NCBI GenBank assembly: GCA_902766825.1
Contig: CACXFB010000022.1
Span: forward strand, 100,028-164,027
Length of the DNA stretch: 64,000 nucleotides
Origin: an uncultured Lachnospiraceae bacterium
GTDB lineage: Bacteria; Bacillota; Clostridia; Lachnospirales; Lachnospiraceae
Direction of reading: 5' to 3'
In this document: positions 35,895 to 46,012 of the stretch, piece after piece
Numbering within the stretch: the stretch's first letter is position 1
Layout of the letters: the number at the start of each line of letters is the position of its first letter
Notes under the pieces: generated by a model
Seen by the model: only the letters and a program-made list of their open reading frames with translations
Databases searched by the model: none
Told to the model about the DNA's origin: nothing
Translations under genes and position numbers: made by a program

Positions 35895-37985
35895 TTAGTT
35901 AAATAATTTGTTGATATCTTCATCATCCTCGGTGTTATCGCTACCACTAAGACCAGCATCAACATCATCTGATTCACCTGATTCATCATCATTAAATGAT
36001 AATCCTAAATCATCGTCATCATCATAATTTTCATAGTCATAAGCTTTATCATCGTAGTCAGGATTTTTTGATCCTGCAAGGGCTGTGATAAGAGCAGTAA
36101 CATCTTCAGCTTTCTGTGTTCCATCAAACTTATCAAGACCTGCCTTTGTAAAGTACTGGTCGATAACAGTTGAAATCATGGTATTGTCTATTGCATTCTT
36201 GATGTTGTCTTTAAGAGCTACAATGTTAGCAGATGTAAGATATTCGATCATTGCAGAAGAAATGTCCTCAGCGTTATCGGTTATTACAATTGTATCTGAT
36301 TCAGCAGGAAGTTCTACTGTTGTGTCTGATAACTTTTCACACTTAATTGAGAAGTTAAGGATTGAATCACCACTGTATTCAATTCCGTAAGTTAATTCTG
36401 AAGAATCTTCAGTACACTTAGATGAGAGTGTGATTGCAGTGTTCTTAAGAATTTCTAATCCTACTGTAATATCTTCATCTTTGTTTGAAGAAACACCCTG
36501 TTCATCATCTTCATCCTGTGCGTCCTTTGCATCATCTACAGCCTTAGGAGCTTCATAATCAAAGTCTGCTGTGATCTTTGCATCAAAGTTAATAAGACCC
36601 TTTTGTGCATCAACTACTTCGTAGTTATCATATTCAGCCTTTATTACAGCATATAATTCATCTGTATCAATCTTGAAGCTGATTGTACCTGACTCACTGT
36701 CTTCTCCTTCTGTTACACAGTCAAATGAGAACTTCTGATCTTCAGGGCTGATTAACCAGATGCTTGAGTATGTGTCGTCCTTGTTCTCAAGAACTGCATA
36801 TCCAAACTCTACATCATCACTCTTGAATTTGTGACCGATAATCTCACCCTTTTTGTTAGACCATGCGGTGATTTCTACCTCAAAATCTGATGATGAAACA
36901 TCTTTAAGTTCGTCAAGAACATCATCTATAGCTTTATCAAATTCATTTTCATATCCAAGTGACGAAACAATGCTCTTAATATTCTCGTCATCTTTAGCTG
37001 AGTTAAGAACATCCTTGGCTATTCCTACAGTATCATCGGAATCAATTGTTGTTGACATCTCAGTTACTGAGAATTCAGAACCGGCAATTTCAAGAGAAGC
37101 ATCTTTGTCCATCTCGATATCGTCTTTTACACCGTCAACAATAATCTTGTAGTAGTCTTCAACTATCTCTGCAATTTTGTCGCTGTTATCTGCGATAACG
37201 TTGCAGGCGTTAACCATTGCATCTCTTGTCTGGGTAAATTCCTCGGAATTTTCCTGAACCTGCTGCATTGATTTTTCTAATTCGCTCTTAAACTGTTCAA
37301 TTATTTCTTCAGGAACAGTGTACTTAACAAACTTGCCTGAAATGCTTGGAAGTGCAGCATAAACAGATTTGCTTTCTGTGTCAAAAATAATCTGAGCATC
37401 TATAACGGAATTGTCATTAAGAGTGAACTTTCCTGTTGTGCTTATAAGACCTTTTCCGTTAGAGACAAACTTACCGCCTAGAGAGAAGGATTTAAATGAT
37501 TTTGCAATCTCCATGGCAGTAGTCATTCCGGTTGTATCTGTATCCTCAGGAATGTTGTCCATTACAAGGTCGGAAATCTTATCCATATCAAATGATACGG
37601 TTCCTGTAATATCATATGCTCCGGCAGGAATAACAAAATTGTCAAGATCAAAATCTTTAAAATCAAAAGAAGAATACACTTCAGAAGCTTTTTCCATGTT
37701 TTCGCTCAAAGCCTTTGTGTTTTCTTTTATGTACTCTGTCTCTTTGTTTGCAAAATATTCCTTAGGATCAGATGTATTTCTTTCAATAGCATCTTTTAAT
37801 GATGGGTTGAAATGAATCGCAGCAGCAGCTGCAACACCACCGACTGCAGCTACACCAAGAACACTACCTATTATAATAGGAGCTTTTTTCTTAGGAGCTT
37901 TAACAGGATTTACTGATGCGGATGTCATGTCAATAGGTTCCTGATTAACATCTGTTGAGATGTTTTCATTGTTTTGATTATCCAT
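35895..37985 (-). CDS. Large acidic membrane-anchored protein, function unknown
   Basis: 696 aa. A short cytosolic N-terminus (about 35 residues, ending KAPKKKAP) precedes one TM helix (IIIGSVLGVAAVGGVAAAAA, about 36-57). The rest is exported and strongly acidic, with Asp/Glu/Ser-rich stretches at about 510-530 and at the C-terminus (DYENYDDDDDLG). Two segments, near 115-200 and 410-560, have similar beta-strand patterns (FSLGGKF..., ISFKIDTDELY), reminiscent of lipoprotein-like repeats. It may belong to a Lachnospiraceae family such as DUF6583; this is unverified. RBS AAGGAGG; own consensus promoter and terminator. No catalytic motif seen. Confidence 0.8.
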   Translation of the reverse strand: MDNQNNENISTDVNQEPIDMTSASVNPVKAPKKKAPIIIGSVLGVAAVGGVAAAAAIHFNPSLKDAIERNTSDPKEYFANKETEYIKENTKALSENMEKASEVYSSFDFKDFDLDNFVIPAGAYDITGTVSFDMDKISDLVMDNIPEDTDTTGMTTAMEIAKSFKSFSLGGKFVSNGKGLISTTGKFTLNDNSVIDAQIIFDTESKSVYAALPSISGKFVKYTVPEEIIEQFKSELEKSMQQVQENSEEFTQTRDAMVNACNVIADNSDKIAEIVEDYYKIIVDGVKDDIEMDKDASLEIAGSEFSVTEMSTTIDSDDTVGIAKDVLNSAKDDENIKSIVSSLGYENEFDKAIDDVLDELKDVSSSDFEVEITAWSNKKGEIIGHKFKSDDVEFGYAVLENKDDTYSSIWLISPEDQKFSFDCVTEGEDSESGTISFKIDTDELYAVIKAEYDNYEVVDAQKGLINFDAKITADFDYEAPKAVDDAKDAQDEDDEQGVSSNKDEDITVGLEILKNTAITLSSKCTEDSSELTYGIEYSGDSILNFSIKCEKLSDTTVELPAESDTIVITDNAEDISSAMIEYLTSANIVALKDNIKNAIDNTMISTVIDQYFTKAGLDKFDGTQKAEDVTALITALAGSKNPDYDDKAYDYENYDDDDDLGLSFNDDESGESDDVDAGLSGSDNTEDDEDINKLFN

Positions 37986-38068
37986 TATAATCCTCCTTTT
38001 TAAAAATAATAGCTTATCGTACCAAAAATGATAGAAAGCTATATGTTACAATACCTATATACACCCGC

Positions 38069-38097
38069 ATTATAGCAAATGGGTTATGGTGTGTCAA
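38069..38097 (-). promoter_or_regulatory. Consensus sigma-A promoter of the acidic anchored protein gene
   Basis: On the minus strand TTGACA (38097-38092) and TATAAT (38074-38069), both perfect, are 17 bp apart, about 85 bp before the start. Confidence 0.85.
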
Positions 38098-38140
38098 TTA
38101 ATCAGATAGTATGTTAATCTATTTTTAATATTGTATTTGG

Positions 38141-38169
38141 TTGATTTATGGGAAACATAACATTATAAT
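38141..38169 (+). promoter_or_regulatory. Sigma-A promoter of the second ftsH
   Basis: TTGATT (38141-38146) and TATAAT (38164-38169), 17 bp apart. It is divergent from the promoter at 38069-38097, with about 45 bp between the two -35 elements. Confidence 0.7.
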
Positions 38170-38236
38170 AATTTAGACTAACTTTTTTTAAGAGTGTTCT
38201 TATGAAAAGTGGAAAGGAAAACAGTGGGTATTAATT

Positions 38237-40135
38237 ATGGAAGAGAATAATAATTCACCTAAGGGTGACAATGGCAATAGTGACAAGAATAAAAAATACA
38301 ACAGATTTGCAATGATTATATGTCTTGTGTTAGCGTGCAGTGTGGTTATGACAATCATATGGATACAGGACAAGATTCAGGAGAATACCAATATTGAGGT
38401 AAGTTATGATGAATTTATAGAGATGCTTGAGGATGATGAGATTGAAGAGGTTCTCATAACTAATGACCGAATAGAGATTAAACCTGTAGAGCAGCCAGAA
38501 GAAGGTATGGAGGTTAAGTACTACACAGGATTTTTAAGTGACGGTACTCTTATCGACAGACTTGAAGCTGCCGGAGTTTCCTATAAAAGAGAGGTGCAGG
38601 AGACTACCAACAGTATAATAGAGTTTTTTGAAACATGGGTTATGCCGTTTGTTCTTATAGCTATTGTTATGGCGATATTCTACCGCATGATTGCAAAAGG
38701 CGGAATGATGGGAGTCGGCAAGAGCAATGCCAAGGTTTATGTGGAGAAAAAGACAGGGGTAACATTTGCGGATGTTGCAGGTCAGGAAGAAGCTAAGGAA
38801 TCTATGCTTGAGATAGTTGATTTTCTTCATAATCCTGAGAAATATTCTGAGATTGGAGCAAAGCTTCCAAGAGGTGCTTTGCTTGTAGGACCTCCGGGAA
38901 CAGGTAAGACTCTTCTTGCAAAGGCAGTTGCAGGTGAGGCCGAGGTACCGTTTTTCTCACTGTCAGGTTCTGATTTTGTTGAGATGTTTGTCGGTGTAGG
39001 TGCATCACGTGTAAGAGACCTTTTCAAACAGGCTCAGCAGATGGCACCATGTATCATATTTATAGATGAGATAGATGCGATAGGTAAGAGCAGAGATAAC
39101 CGTTACGGCGGTGGCAATGATGAGAGAGAGCAGACTCTTAACCAGCTCCTTTCAGAGATGGATGGTTTTGATACATCAAAAGGTCTTGTAGTATTAGCTG
39201 CAACCAACAGACCTGAGATATTAGATAAGGCACTTTTAAGACCGGGACGTTTTGACAGAAGAATTATTGTTGAAAAGCCTGATTTGAACGGAAGAATAGA
39301 TGTCCTTAAGGTTCATTCAAAGGACGTTAATCTTGACGAATCGGTTGACCTTAAGGAAATTGCGCTTGCAACAAGCGGTGCGGTAGGTGCTGATCTTGCC
39401 AATATGATTAACGAGGCAGCCATTATGGCAGTTAAGGACGGACGTAAGTTTGTTAATCAGGCAGATTTGTTTGAAGCTGTTGAAGTTGTCATAGCAGGTA
39501 AGGAAAAGAAAGATAAGATTTTGAGTGACAAGGAAAAGAAGATTGTTGCTTATCACGAGTGCGGACATGCTCTTGTGGCATGTATTGAGAAGAACTCAGA
39601 ACCTGTCCAGAAGATAACTATTATCCCAAGAACAAAGGGTTCTCTTGGTTATGTAATGCTTTTCCCTGAGGAGGAAAAACAGTTAGAATCAAAGGAAGAG
39701 CTTATTGCAAGAATTGTCGGACTCATGGGAGGACGTGCTGCAGAAGAAGTTGTATTTAACTCTGTTACAGGTGGTGCGGCTAATGATATCGAGCAGGCAA
39801 CAAACATTGCAAGAGCCATGGTAACAAGGCTTGGTATGTCTGAAAGATTCGGACTTATGGGTCTTGAGACAGTTGAGGATAAGTATCTTAGCGGAAGACC
39901 TGTTCTTAACTGTGGTGATGAGACAGCAAGCATGATTGACGAGGAAGTTCATAAGATAATAGATGACTGCTATAAAAAGGCGGTTCAGATTATGACAGAA
40001 AATAAGGTGGTGCTTGACAGCCTTGCAAAATATCTTTACGAACATGAGACTATTACCGGAAAACAGTTTATGGATATATACAGGGAAATAACCGGTATAC
40101 AGCCGGACGAAGATAAAGATATACTTGATTTATAG
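38237..40135 (+). CDS. ATP-dependent zinc metalloprotease FtsH, second copy
   Basis: 632 aa, with a hydrophilic Asn/Lys-rich N-terminus of about 22 residues before the first TM helix, which the other copy lacks. Walker A GPPGTGKT at 218-225, [12 protein letters not shown], and the zinc site HECGH at 440-444 (Cys in place of Ala between the His residues). It is monocistronic with its own promoter and hairpin. The two FtsH proteins share the core but differ in both termini and in the periplasmic domain, so they are paralogues rather than a recent duplication; division of labour or hetero-oligomers are possible. Confidence 0.95.
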   Translation: MEENNNSPKGDNGNSDKNKKYNRFAMIICLVLACSVVMTIIWIQDKIQENTNIEVSYDEFIEMLEDDEIEEVLITNDRIEIKPVEQPEEGMEVKYYTGFLSDGTLIDRLEAAGVSYKREVQETTNSIIEFFETWVMPFVLIAIVMAIFYRMIAKGGMMGVGKSNAKVYVEKKTGVTFADVAGQEEAKESMLEIVDFLHNPEKYSEIGAKLPRGALLVGPPGTGKTLLAKAVAGEAEVPFFSLSGSDFVEMFVGVGASRVRDLFKQAQQMAPCIIFIDEIDAIGKSRDNRYGGGNDEREQTLNQLLSEMDGFDTSKGLVVLAATNRPEILDKALLRPGRFDRRIIVEKPDLNGRIDVLKVHSKDVNLDESVDLKEIALATSGAVGADLANMINEAAIMAVKDGRKFVNQADLFEAVEVVIAGKEKKDKILSDKEKKIVAYHECGHALVACIEKNSEPVQKITIIPRTKGSLGYVMLFPEEEKQLESKEELIARIVGLMGGRAAEEVVFNSVTGGAANDIEQATNIARAMVTRLGMSERFGLMGLETVEDKYLSGRPVLNCGDETASMIDEEVHKIIDDCYKKAVQIMTENKVVLDSLAKYLYEHETITGKQFMDIYREITGIQPDEDKDILDL

Positions 40136-40142
40136 ACAACAA

Positions 40143-40186
40143 AAAGGGACAAAAAGCATTCATGACATGTTTGCTTTTGTCCCTTT
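40143..40186 (+). terminator. Hairpin after the second ftsH
   Basis: AAAGGGACAAAA..GCA pairs with TGC TTTTGTCCCTTT, with one bulged A; only a short T-run is part of the stem. It may end ftsH transcription before uvrC. Confidence 0.6.
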
Positions 40187-40213
40187 AAACGTTATGTGAA
40201 CAGGGAGAACATT

Positions 40214-42112
40214 ATGTTTGTTATTGAAGATGAATTGAAAAAGCTTCCGGGAAGCCCCGGGGTATATATAATGCATGACAGTAAAGATAACATAATATAT
40301 GTAGGAAAAGCTATCTCTTTAAAGAACAGAGTAAGGCAGTATTTCAGGAGTAGTACCAAGCATTCTGAAAAGATAAAAAAGATGGTAAGCAATGTGGCAT
40401 ATTTTGAATACATTGTAACCGACTCAGAGTTAGAAGCGCTGGTGCTTGAATGTAACCTTATCAAAGAGCACAGGCCAAAATACAATACTATGCTTAAAGA
40501 TGATAAAAGCTACCCATATATAAAGGTTACTGTTAACGAACCATATCCGAGAGTTGTCTTTGCAAGAAGAATGGGAAAGGATAAATCCAAGTATTATGGT
40601 CCGTATACAAGCAGTGGCGCCGTAAAAGATACGATAGAATTGCTTGGTAAGATTTATAAGATAAGAACCTGCTCAAAAAAGCTTCCACAGGATATAGGAA
40701 AGACAAGACCGTGTCTTAATTATCACATAGGACAATGCAAAGCTCCCTGTATGGGATATATTTCTAAAGAAGAATACAAGGAAAGCATTGATAAGGTTAC
40801 GCAGTTTTTATCAGGTGATTTTGCACCTGTATTAAAAATGCTTAACGATAAGATGAAGGATGAGGCCGCGCAGTGGAAGTTTGAGGAGGCAGCGGTTACA
40901 AGAGATCTGATTGAAAGTGTTAATCACATCGCGACAAGACAAAAGATTAATGATAATAACGATCTTGATGACAGAGATGTTATAGGCTGCGCGGTTAAAA
41001 AAGGAGACTCGGAGTATCTTGATTATGAAGCTGTTATATGTGTCTTCTTTATAAGAAACGGAAGACTTCTTGGAAGAGATCATTTTCATATGACAAGTGA
41101 AGATGAATTGAAAGAACAGTTTGTTATAGAAAGTTTTATAAAGCAGTATTATTCCGGAACACCTTTTATACCAAGAAAGTTAATGCTTCATACAGAAGTT
41201 GAAGACATTAATCTGCTTGAGGAGTGGCTTGGAAAAATAAGAGGCGGTAAAGTATCGATAGTTGTTCCAAAGAAAGGCGAGAAGGAGAAAATGGTGGAGC
41301 TTGCGTGCAGCAATGCACGGCTGGTTCTTGAAAAGGATGCCGAAAAGTTAAGAAAAGAGGAACGCTCAACTATCGGTGCAATGGAAGGACTTAGTGAGAT
41401 TCTTGAACTTGCAGATCTGCACAGAGTGGAATCATTTGATATATCCAACATAAGCGGTTTCCAGTCCGTTGGTTCGATGGTTGTATTTGAGGACGGAAAA
41501 CCTAAAAAGAGCGATTACAGAAAGTTTAAGATAAAGACGGTTAACGGACCGGATGATTATGCCAGCATGTATGAAGTGCTTACAAGAAGATTTACTCATG
41601 CCATGCAGGAAAAAGAAGAACTAAGAGAAAAAGGCTTTGATGAAAGCACGGGAAGTTTTACAAGACTGCCGGATATTATTTTTATGGACGGAGGAAAAGG
41701 TCAGGTAAATGTGGCGTCCCAGGTGTTAAGTGAACTTGGACTTAACATTCCTGTGTGCGGAATGGTTAAAGATGATCATCACCGAACCAGAGGTCTGTAT
41801 TTTGACGACAGGGAACTTCCGATTAAGGCCGGTAGTGAAGAGTTCAGGCTTATTACGAGAATTCAGGATGAGACTCACAGATTTGCCATTGAATATCACA
41901 GACAGTTAAGAAGCAAGGGACAGGTTCATTCAGTTCTTGATGATATACCGGGAATCGGTGAAAAGCGAAGAAAAGCCCTTATGGTAAAATACCGAAGCAT
42001 TGAGGAGATAAAAGCTGCAAGTGTAGAGGAACTGGCAGCAACACCGACGATGGACATGAAGGCAGCTTTGGCAGTGTATGAATTTTTTAGCGAGAAAAAG
42101 ATTAAAGTATAA
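40214..42112 (+). CDS. uvrC: UvrABC nucleotide excision repair subunit C
   Basis: 632 aa dual-incision nuclease. N-terminal GIY-YIG domain (GVYIMHD...[18 protein letters not shown]), Cys cluster [16 protein letters not shown] interaction segment ([16 protein letters not shown] helix near 220), RNase H-like domain ([19 protein letters not shown]) and C-terminal helix-hairpin-helix [14 protein letters not shown]. The ATG at 40214 has GGGAG six bases upstream; the GTG at 40196 is too early. uvrA and uvrB are not in the window. Confidence 0.97.
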   Translation: MFVIEDELKKLPGSPGVYIMHDSKDNIIYVGKAISLKNRVRQYFRSSTKHSEKIKKMVSNVAYFEYIVTDSELEALVLECNLIKEHRPKYNTMLKDDKSYPYIKVTVNEPYPRVVFARRMGKDKSKYYGPYTSSGAVKDTIELLGKIYKIRTCSKKLPQDIGKTRPCLNYHIGQCKAPCMGYISKEEYKESIDKVTQFLSGDFAPVLKMLNDKMKDEAAQWKFEEAAVTRDLIESVNHIATRQKINDNNDLDDRDVIGCAVKKGDSEYLDYEAVICVFFIRNGRLLGRDHFHMTSEDELKEQFVIESFIKQYYSGTPFIPRKLMLHTEVEDINLLEEWLGKIRGGKVSIVVPKKGEKEKMVELACSNARLVLEKDAEKLRKEERSTIGAMEGLSEILELADLHRVESFDISNISGFQSVGSMVVFEDGKPKKSDYRKFKIKTVNGPDDYASMYEVLTRRFTHAMQEKEELREKGFDESTGSFTRLPDIIFMDGGKGQVNVASQVLSELGLNIPVCGMVKDDHHRTRGLYFDDRELPIKAGSEEFRLITRIQDETHRFAIEYHRQLRSKGQVHSVLDDIPGIGEKRRKALMVKYRSIEEIKAASVEELAATPTMDMKAALAVYEFFSEKKIKV

Positions 42113-42120
42113 AAAATGGG

Positions 42121-42149
42121 TTGCAATAATTGAAAAAAGTAAATATAAT
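42121..42149 (+). promoter_or_regulatory. Sigma-A promoter of ridA
   Basis: TTGCAA (42121-42126) and TATAAT (42144-42149), 17 bp apart, about 70 bp before ridA. Confidence 0.65.
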
Positions 42150-42217
42150 GTAAGAGCATATTGTAACACGATAAAAAAATAATGTAATTCTGAAAAAAGT
42201 TACACGAAAGGAGAATT

Positions 42218-42601
42218 ATGGATATGAAGACAATAATAAGTACAACAAAGGCACCTGCAGCTATAGGACCATACTCACAGGCTGTAGAATTTAACGGAAT
42301 GATATTTACATCAGGAATGATTCCTATCAACCCTGCAACAGGAGAACTTGTAACAGGAAGCATAGAGGAGCAGGCAAAGCAGGCAATCGGTAATCTTGCA
42401 GCACTTCTTAGTGAATCAGGTTCAGATGTTGACAAAGTAATAAAGACAACTGTATTTATCAAGGACATGAATGATTTTGCAAAGGTTAATGAAGTGTATT
42501 CAAGCTTCTTTAAAAAGGATTGTCCTGCAAGATCATGTGTTGAAGTAGCAAGACTTCCAAAGGATGTTCTTATTGAGATTGAGGCAATTGCATATAAATA
42601 A
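42218..42601 (+). CDS. ridA: RidA family enamine/imine deaminase
   Basis: 127 aa. Hydrolyses reactive 2-aminoacrylate-type enamines released by PLP enzymes. The family markers are APAAIGPYSQAV, FTSGMIP and the C-terminal ARSCVEVARLPKDVLIEIEA, with the carboxylate-binding Arg in PARSC. Start at ATG 42218 (AAAGGAG four bases upstream) or ATG 42224 (ten bases); the protein would differ by two residues. It has its own promoter and is 39 nt before the CPBP protease gene. Confidence 0.94.
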   Translation: MDMKTIISTTKAPAAIGPYSQAVEFNGMIFTSGMIPINPATGELVTGSIEEQAKQAIGNLAALLSESGSDVDKVIKTTVFIKDMNDFAKVNEVYSSFFKKDCPARSCVEVARLPKDVLIEIEAIAYK

Positions 42602-42640
42602 TTATAATAGAAGTCTTACTGAAAGTGTGGTGGACGATTA

Positions 42641-43726
42641 ATGGAAAATGAAGAGTTCAGAGTAAATAAAGTTAATATAACATTTCTTGCTACTGTATTG
42701 GTATCTATTTTTGCAAGACGTGTAATATCTTTGGGATGCTTAATAATAAATGGTATTTGTAAAGAAATTGGTACAAAAGCATATGGGACGATACTGGCTA
42801 ATTATTTGAACCAGTCATTCCAGATGATTGTTTTGTCCCAGATACTTTTATTTTTACCATCATTTATTTTTATAATGAAAAACAGGGAATATTTTTTCAA
42901 ACACTTGCGCATCAGAAGATTAAAGATTAAAACTTATTTTCTTATAGCGGCATTCGGATTGTTTTTTATTCCTGTTGTAAGTTTTATCAATGCACTTTCT
43001 ATGTTGTTTGTGGATAATGTGATTGCCGGTGAAGTAACTAATATAGTAGGCAGTCATTCCTTAATTTCATCTATAATTGTTGTGGCTCTTATACCTTGCA
43101 TATTTGAAGAGACAATATACAGGGGTGTGTTTTATAACGAATACAGCCGAATTAATCCACTTAAGGCAATGTTTCTTTCGGCATTACTGTTTGGACTTTT
43201 GCACATGAATTTCAATCAGTTTATGTATGCGGCAGTAGGAGGATTTGTTTTTGCACTTATGGTCGAAGCTACTGGATCAATTACAGCTTCGATGATGATG
43301 CACTTTATGATAAATGGCAGTGCAACACTTATTTCATTTTATGCTGATAAGATAAGTAAAGCTTCTGTAAGTGTGAGCGAGGTACAGGTTGATTTAAACA
43401 GCTCTGAAGGTGTTCAGGGCTTTACAGGACCATTTGCTTTTATGAATAATCTGACACAGATGCAACAGGCGGTAGTTTCACTGGGTATAATAGCTACCAT
43501 AACAGGAATTTTTGCGTTTGTTATATTCATTCAGATACTTCTTACAGAGGATCGTATGGAATATTTCAAAAGTATTTTCAAAAGAAAGGCAATCAGCGAA
43601 GATGTAAATAATAGAGTTGATACGGATGTAATTAGGCAGGAACAACCGGATATGATTACTACGCCTTTGATTGTGTCTATGGGAATATGTGTTATTGTAA
43701 TGGTTCTTGTTCAGGTTGGATTATAA
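42641..43726 (+). CDS. CPBP family intramembrane glutamic protease
   Basis: 361 aa polytopic membrane protein. The Abi/CPBP signature is complete: FEETIYRG with Glu156-Glu157 and Arg161, then LLFGLLHMN and MMMHFMING for the metal- or substrate-ligand His residues. Relatives include CAAX-prenyl endopeptidase-like proteins and bacteriocin self-immunity proteins; no bacteriocin gene is adjacent. An extra helix and a soluble loop follow the core (about residues 235-265), with a further TM helix pair and a basic segment at the C-terminus. Probably co-transcribed with ridA. Confidence 0.88.
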   Translation: MENEEFRVNKVNITFLATVLVSIFARRVISLGCLIINGICKEIGTKAYGTILANYLNQSFQMIVLSQILLFLPSFIFIMKNREYFFKHLRIRRLKIKTYFLIAAFGLFFIPVVSFINALSMLFVDNVIAGEVTNIVGSHSLISSIIVVALIPCIFEETIYRGVFYNEYSRINPLKAMFLSALLFGLLHMNFNQFMYAAVGGFVFALMVEATGSITASMMMHFMINGSATLISFYADKISKASVSVSEVQVDLNSSEGVQGFTGPFAFMNNLTQMQQAVVSLGIIATITGIFAFVIFIQILLTEDRMEYFKSIFKRKAISEDVNNRVDTDVIRQEQPDMITTPLIVSMGICVIVMVLVQVGL

Positions 43727-43760
43727 TAATAGGACATATGGAGAATGGAATAAGAAATAT

Positions 43761-43802
43761 AAATTTAGACTACAGTATTCAACTGCTGTAGTCTAAATTT
43801 TT
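43761..43802 (+). terminator. Terminator after the CPBP protease gene
   Basis: A perfect 15-bp stem (AAATTTAGACTACAG / CTGTAGTCTAAATTT) with a 10-base loop and T-tail. Confidence 0.9.
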
Positions 43803-43811
43803 ACGTAACCC

Positions 43812-43840
43812 TTGACATATTGCTGTGTTGATTATATAAT
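43812..43840 (+). promoter_or_regulatory. Consensus sigma-A promoter of the NlpC/P60 gene
   Basis: TTGACA (43812-43817) and TATAAT (43835-43840), both perfect, 17 bp apart; 71 bp untranslated leader. Confidence 0.88.
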
Positions 43841-43911
43841 GTGTCATGATTAGTTAATAATTTTGTAACAATTGATTAGATGAATATATATATGTAGTAT
43901 GGAGGGATATC

Positions 43912-45348
43912 GTGAGAAAGAATCTGATGATGAAATCGACGTTATGTGCGGTTACACTTTCAGCTGTGGTAGTGACTCAGTTCGTACCTGTTGGTGTTAA
44001 AGGTAGTGATTCTATCAGCCTTGACAGTGACAGAGCTATCGCAGGACTTGATATATCAGTGGACAACCTTATAAGCGCCGGTGGAACGGATTTATATGTA
44101 ATGGAGATGGACAATATAATCTCTAATACAACATCGGAAGAGGCAGAGGATGCTAATAAAGCTAAGGAGGCTGACAAGAAAGAAACAGCAGCCAAGGCTA
44201 AAGATAAAAAAGAAGAAAAGAAGAAAGCTAACTCAGACAAGAAGGAAGAAAAAAAAGAGGAAAAGAAGTCTGAGTATGAGAATGTCGGAATATCAATCGC
44301 TGATGATTATGTTAATGTAAGAAGCGAGAGCAATACGGACAGTGAGATAGTTGGTAAGCTTTACAGAGGATGTGCCGCTACAATTCTTGAGAACAACATC
44401 AAGGAGGAAGATGGTGAATGGACAAAGATTGAGTCCGGTAATGTAAAGGGATACATCAAGAAAGAATATCTTGCAATCGGATTTGATGTGGACGAGCTTG
44501 TTGACAAGTTTGGAACAAAGTATGCAACAGTTAACACAACAACTCTTAATGTGAGAACTAAGACAAGTACAGACGCTACTATCCTTACACAGATTCCTGT
44601 AGGCGAATCGTATGAAGTTGTTAAAGAATACGCTAAGTGGGTTAAGATTTCTCTTGATGACGGAGATATCGAAGGATTTGTAGCCAAGGAATACGTAGAT
44701 ATAAGCGTTAAGTTCCAGAAAGCCGTATCTATTGAAGAAGAAAAGGCTGAACAGGAAAGAGAAGAAGCTGCAAGACGTGCACAGGAAGAGCAGGAAAGAA
44801 AGCTTAAGGAACAGCAGGAAGCTGCAGCAGAGGCTTCTAAGAAGGAGGAGAAGAAGGAGTCTTCAACAAAGACAGAGTCTACACAGTCTGAATCAAAGAA
44901 AGAGACAACTTCGCAGGAGACAACTTCAGAAGAATCAACTTCAGAAGAATCAACATCACAGGAAACAACAGCTTCTGGTTCAACAGGTTCTGATGTAGCA
45001 AATTATGCACTTAACTTTGTAGGTAACAGATATGTATATGGTGGAACAAGTCTTACTAACGGAACAGACTGTTCAGGATTTACAATGTCAGTATATGCTG
45101 CATTTGGATACTCACTTCCACACCATTCAGGTTCACAGGCTGCGTATGGAACAGCAGTTACAGCATCTGAAGGTTCACTTCAGCCGGGTGATTTGTTATT
45201 CTATACTAACTCATCTGGAGAAATCGGACATGTTGCTATGTATATAGGTGGTGGACAGATAGTACATGCAAGTAATGAAAGAGATGGTATTAAGATTTCT
45301 TCATACAATTATCGTACACCATATTGTGCAAGAAGAATAATAAACTAG
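43912..45348 (+). CDS. Secreted SH3-SH3-NlpC/P60 peptidoglycan endopeptidase
   Basis: 478 aa. The start is GTG at 43912 after GGAGGG. Order of parts: signal peptide (about 1-30), a Lys/Glu-rich charged linker, two bacterial SH3 domains (about 125-190 and 200-260, each with YVNVRS or TLNVRT), a coiled coil (EEKAEQEREEAARRAQ), a Ser/Thr/Glu-rich linker, and the catalytic NlpC/P60 domain. Catalytic residues are Cys387 (TDCSGF), His440 (GHVAMYIG) and His452 (VHAS). It should cut the gamma-D-Glu-mDAP bond during growth or division. It has its own strong promoter and terminator. Confidence 0.95.
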   Translation: MRKNLMMKSTLCAVTLSAVVVTQFVPVGVKGSDSISLDSDRAIAGLDISVDNLISAGGTDLYVMEMDNIISNTTSEEAEDANKAKEADKKETAAKAKDKKEEKKKANSDKKEEKKEEKKSEYENVGISIADDYVNVRSESNTDSEIVGKLYRGCAATILENNIKEEDGEWTKIESGNVKGYIKKEYLAIGFDVDELVDKFGTKYATVNTTTLNVRTKTSTDATILTQIPVGESYEVVKEYAKWVKISLDDGDIEGFVAKEYVDISVKFQKAVSIEEEKAEQEREEAARRAQEEQERKLKEQQEAAAEASKKEEKKESSTKTESTQSESKKETTSQETTSEESTSEESTSQETTASGSTGSDVANYALNFVGNRYVYGGTSLTNGTDCSGFTMSVYAAFGYSLPHHSGSQAAYGTAVTASEGSLQPGDLLFYTNSSGEIGHVAMYIGGGQIVHASNERDGIKISSYNYRTPYCARRIIN

Positions 45349-45381
45349 TAGTTGACTGGGATAATGATAAACCATTACAAT

Positions 45382-45416
45382 AAAGACTGGTACTAAGTGC
45401 CGGTCTTTATTTTTTA
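45382..45416 (+). terminator. Terminator of the NlpC/P60 gene
   Basis: Stem AAAGACTGGTAC / GTGCCGGTCTTT with two G-U pairs, 3-base loop, T-rich tail. Confidence 0.88.
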
Positions 45417-45442
45417 GAATGTTTAAAGTGAGGTATTGTATA

Positions 45443-45823
45443 ATGGAAAATTCGTATGAAAGAAGAAGAACAAAAAGGCTTCCGATTGATCTGGAACTGG
45501 AGGTTAATAAATTATATAAGCAGGATAATATCTTTATTAACGGCATTAGTGCAGATATTTGTGTTACGGATATCTCTAAGACCGGAATCGGATTTGTGAG
45601 CGATGCAAAGCTTCCAATGGATTATTATTTTGATGCAACGATAAGACTTGGTGAAGATGATTTTTTTAGGGCGGTAATAAAGATTATAAGAATCAACCCT
45701 GTTGATGATAATCAGACAAGTTATGGCGCAGAATTCGTGGGTCTTGCTCAATTCCTTGCATCTAAGATTGACAGTTACGGCAAGAAACTTAGCGGCGAAG
45801 AGGATTTTGGATACGATCTTTAA
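45443..45823 (+). CDS. PilZ-domain cyclic-di-GMP-binding protein
   Basis: 126 aa, essentially a lone PilZ domain. The two binding motifs are clear: RRRTKR at 7-12 (RxxxR) and DISKTG at 43-48 (D-x-S-x-x-G). It probably acts as a small adaptor that responds to cyclic-di-GMP in motility or exopolysaccharide control. The ATG at 45443 has GAGG eight bases upstream; the ATG at 45419 would overlap the terminator tail. The HD-GYP gene at 11-13 kb is the other cyclic-di-GMP element in the window. Confidence 0.88.
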   Translation: MENSYERRRTKRLPIDLELEVNKLYKQDNIFINGISADICVTDISKTGIGFVSDAKLPMDYYFDATIRLGEDDFFRAVIKIIRINPVDDNQTSYGAEFVGLAQFLASKIDSYGKKLSGEEDFGYDL

Positions 45824-45982
45824 AACTTAACTTTGCATAATGATTAATTGATTGAATTGTCAGAAAAATAAATACAAAATATGATATATACTATGTAATT
45901 AGATATGAAATAAGACAATAAAAAATGTCTGTTGTTGCTTGACGTAGAAAATGATATGCAATTTGCACAAATTAATTTGTAT

Positions 45983-46012
45983 AATATAGGACGAGAGTCC
46001 TATATTTTTTTT
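45983..46012 (+). terminator. Strong hairpin with T-tract downstream of the PilZ gene
   Basis: AATATAGGAC / GTCCTATATT stem, GAGA loop, eight T. It lies 160 bp after the PilZ stop, so either the transcript has a long 3' end or a small RNA ends here. Confidence 0.8.

Noticed and set aside
42641..43726. Bacteriocin immunity protein
   Set aside because: CPBP proteins can have this role, but no bacteriocin precursor or modification gene is adjacent.
44860..44990. CRISPR or tandem DNA repeat
   Set aside because: The repeated triplets encode a Ser/Thr/Glu-rich protein linker in the NlpC/P60 gene and lack the spacer-repeat structure.
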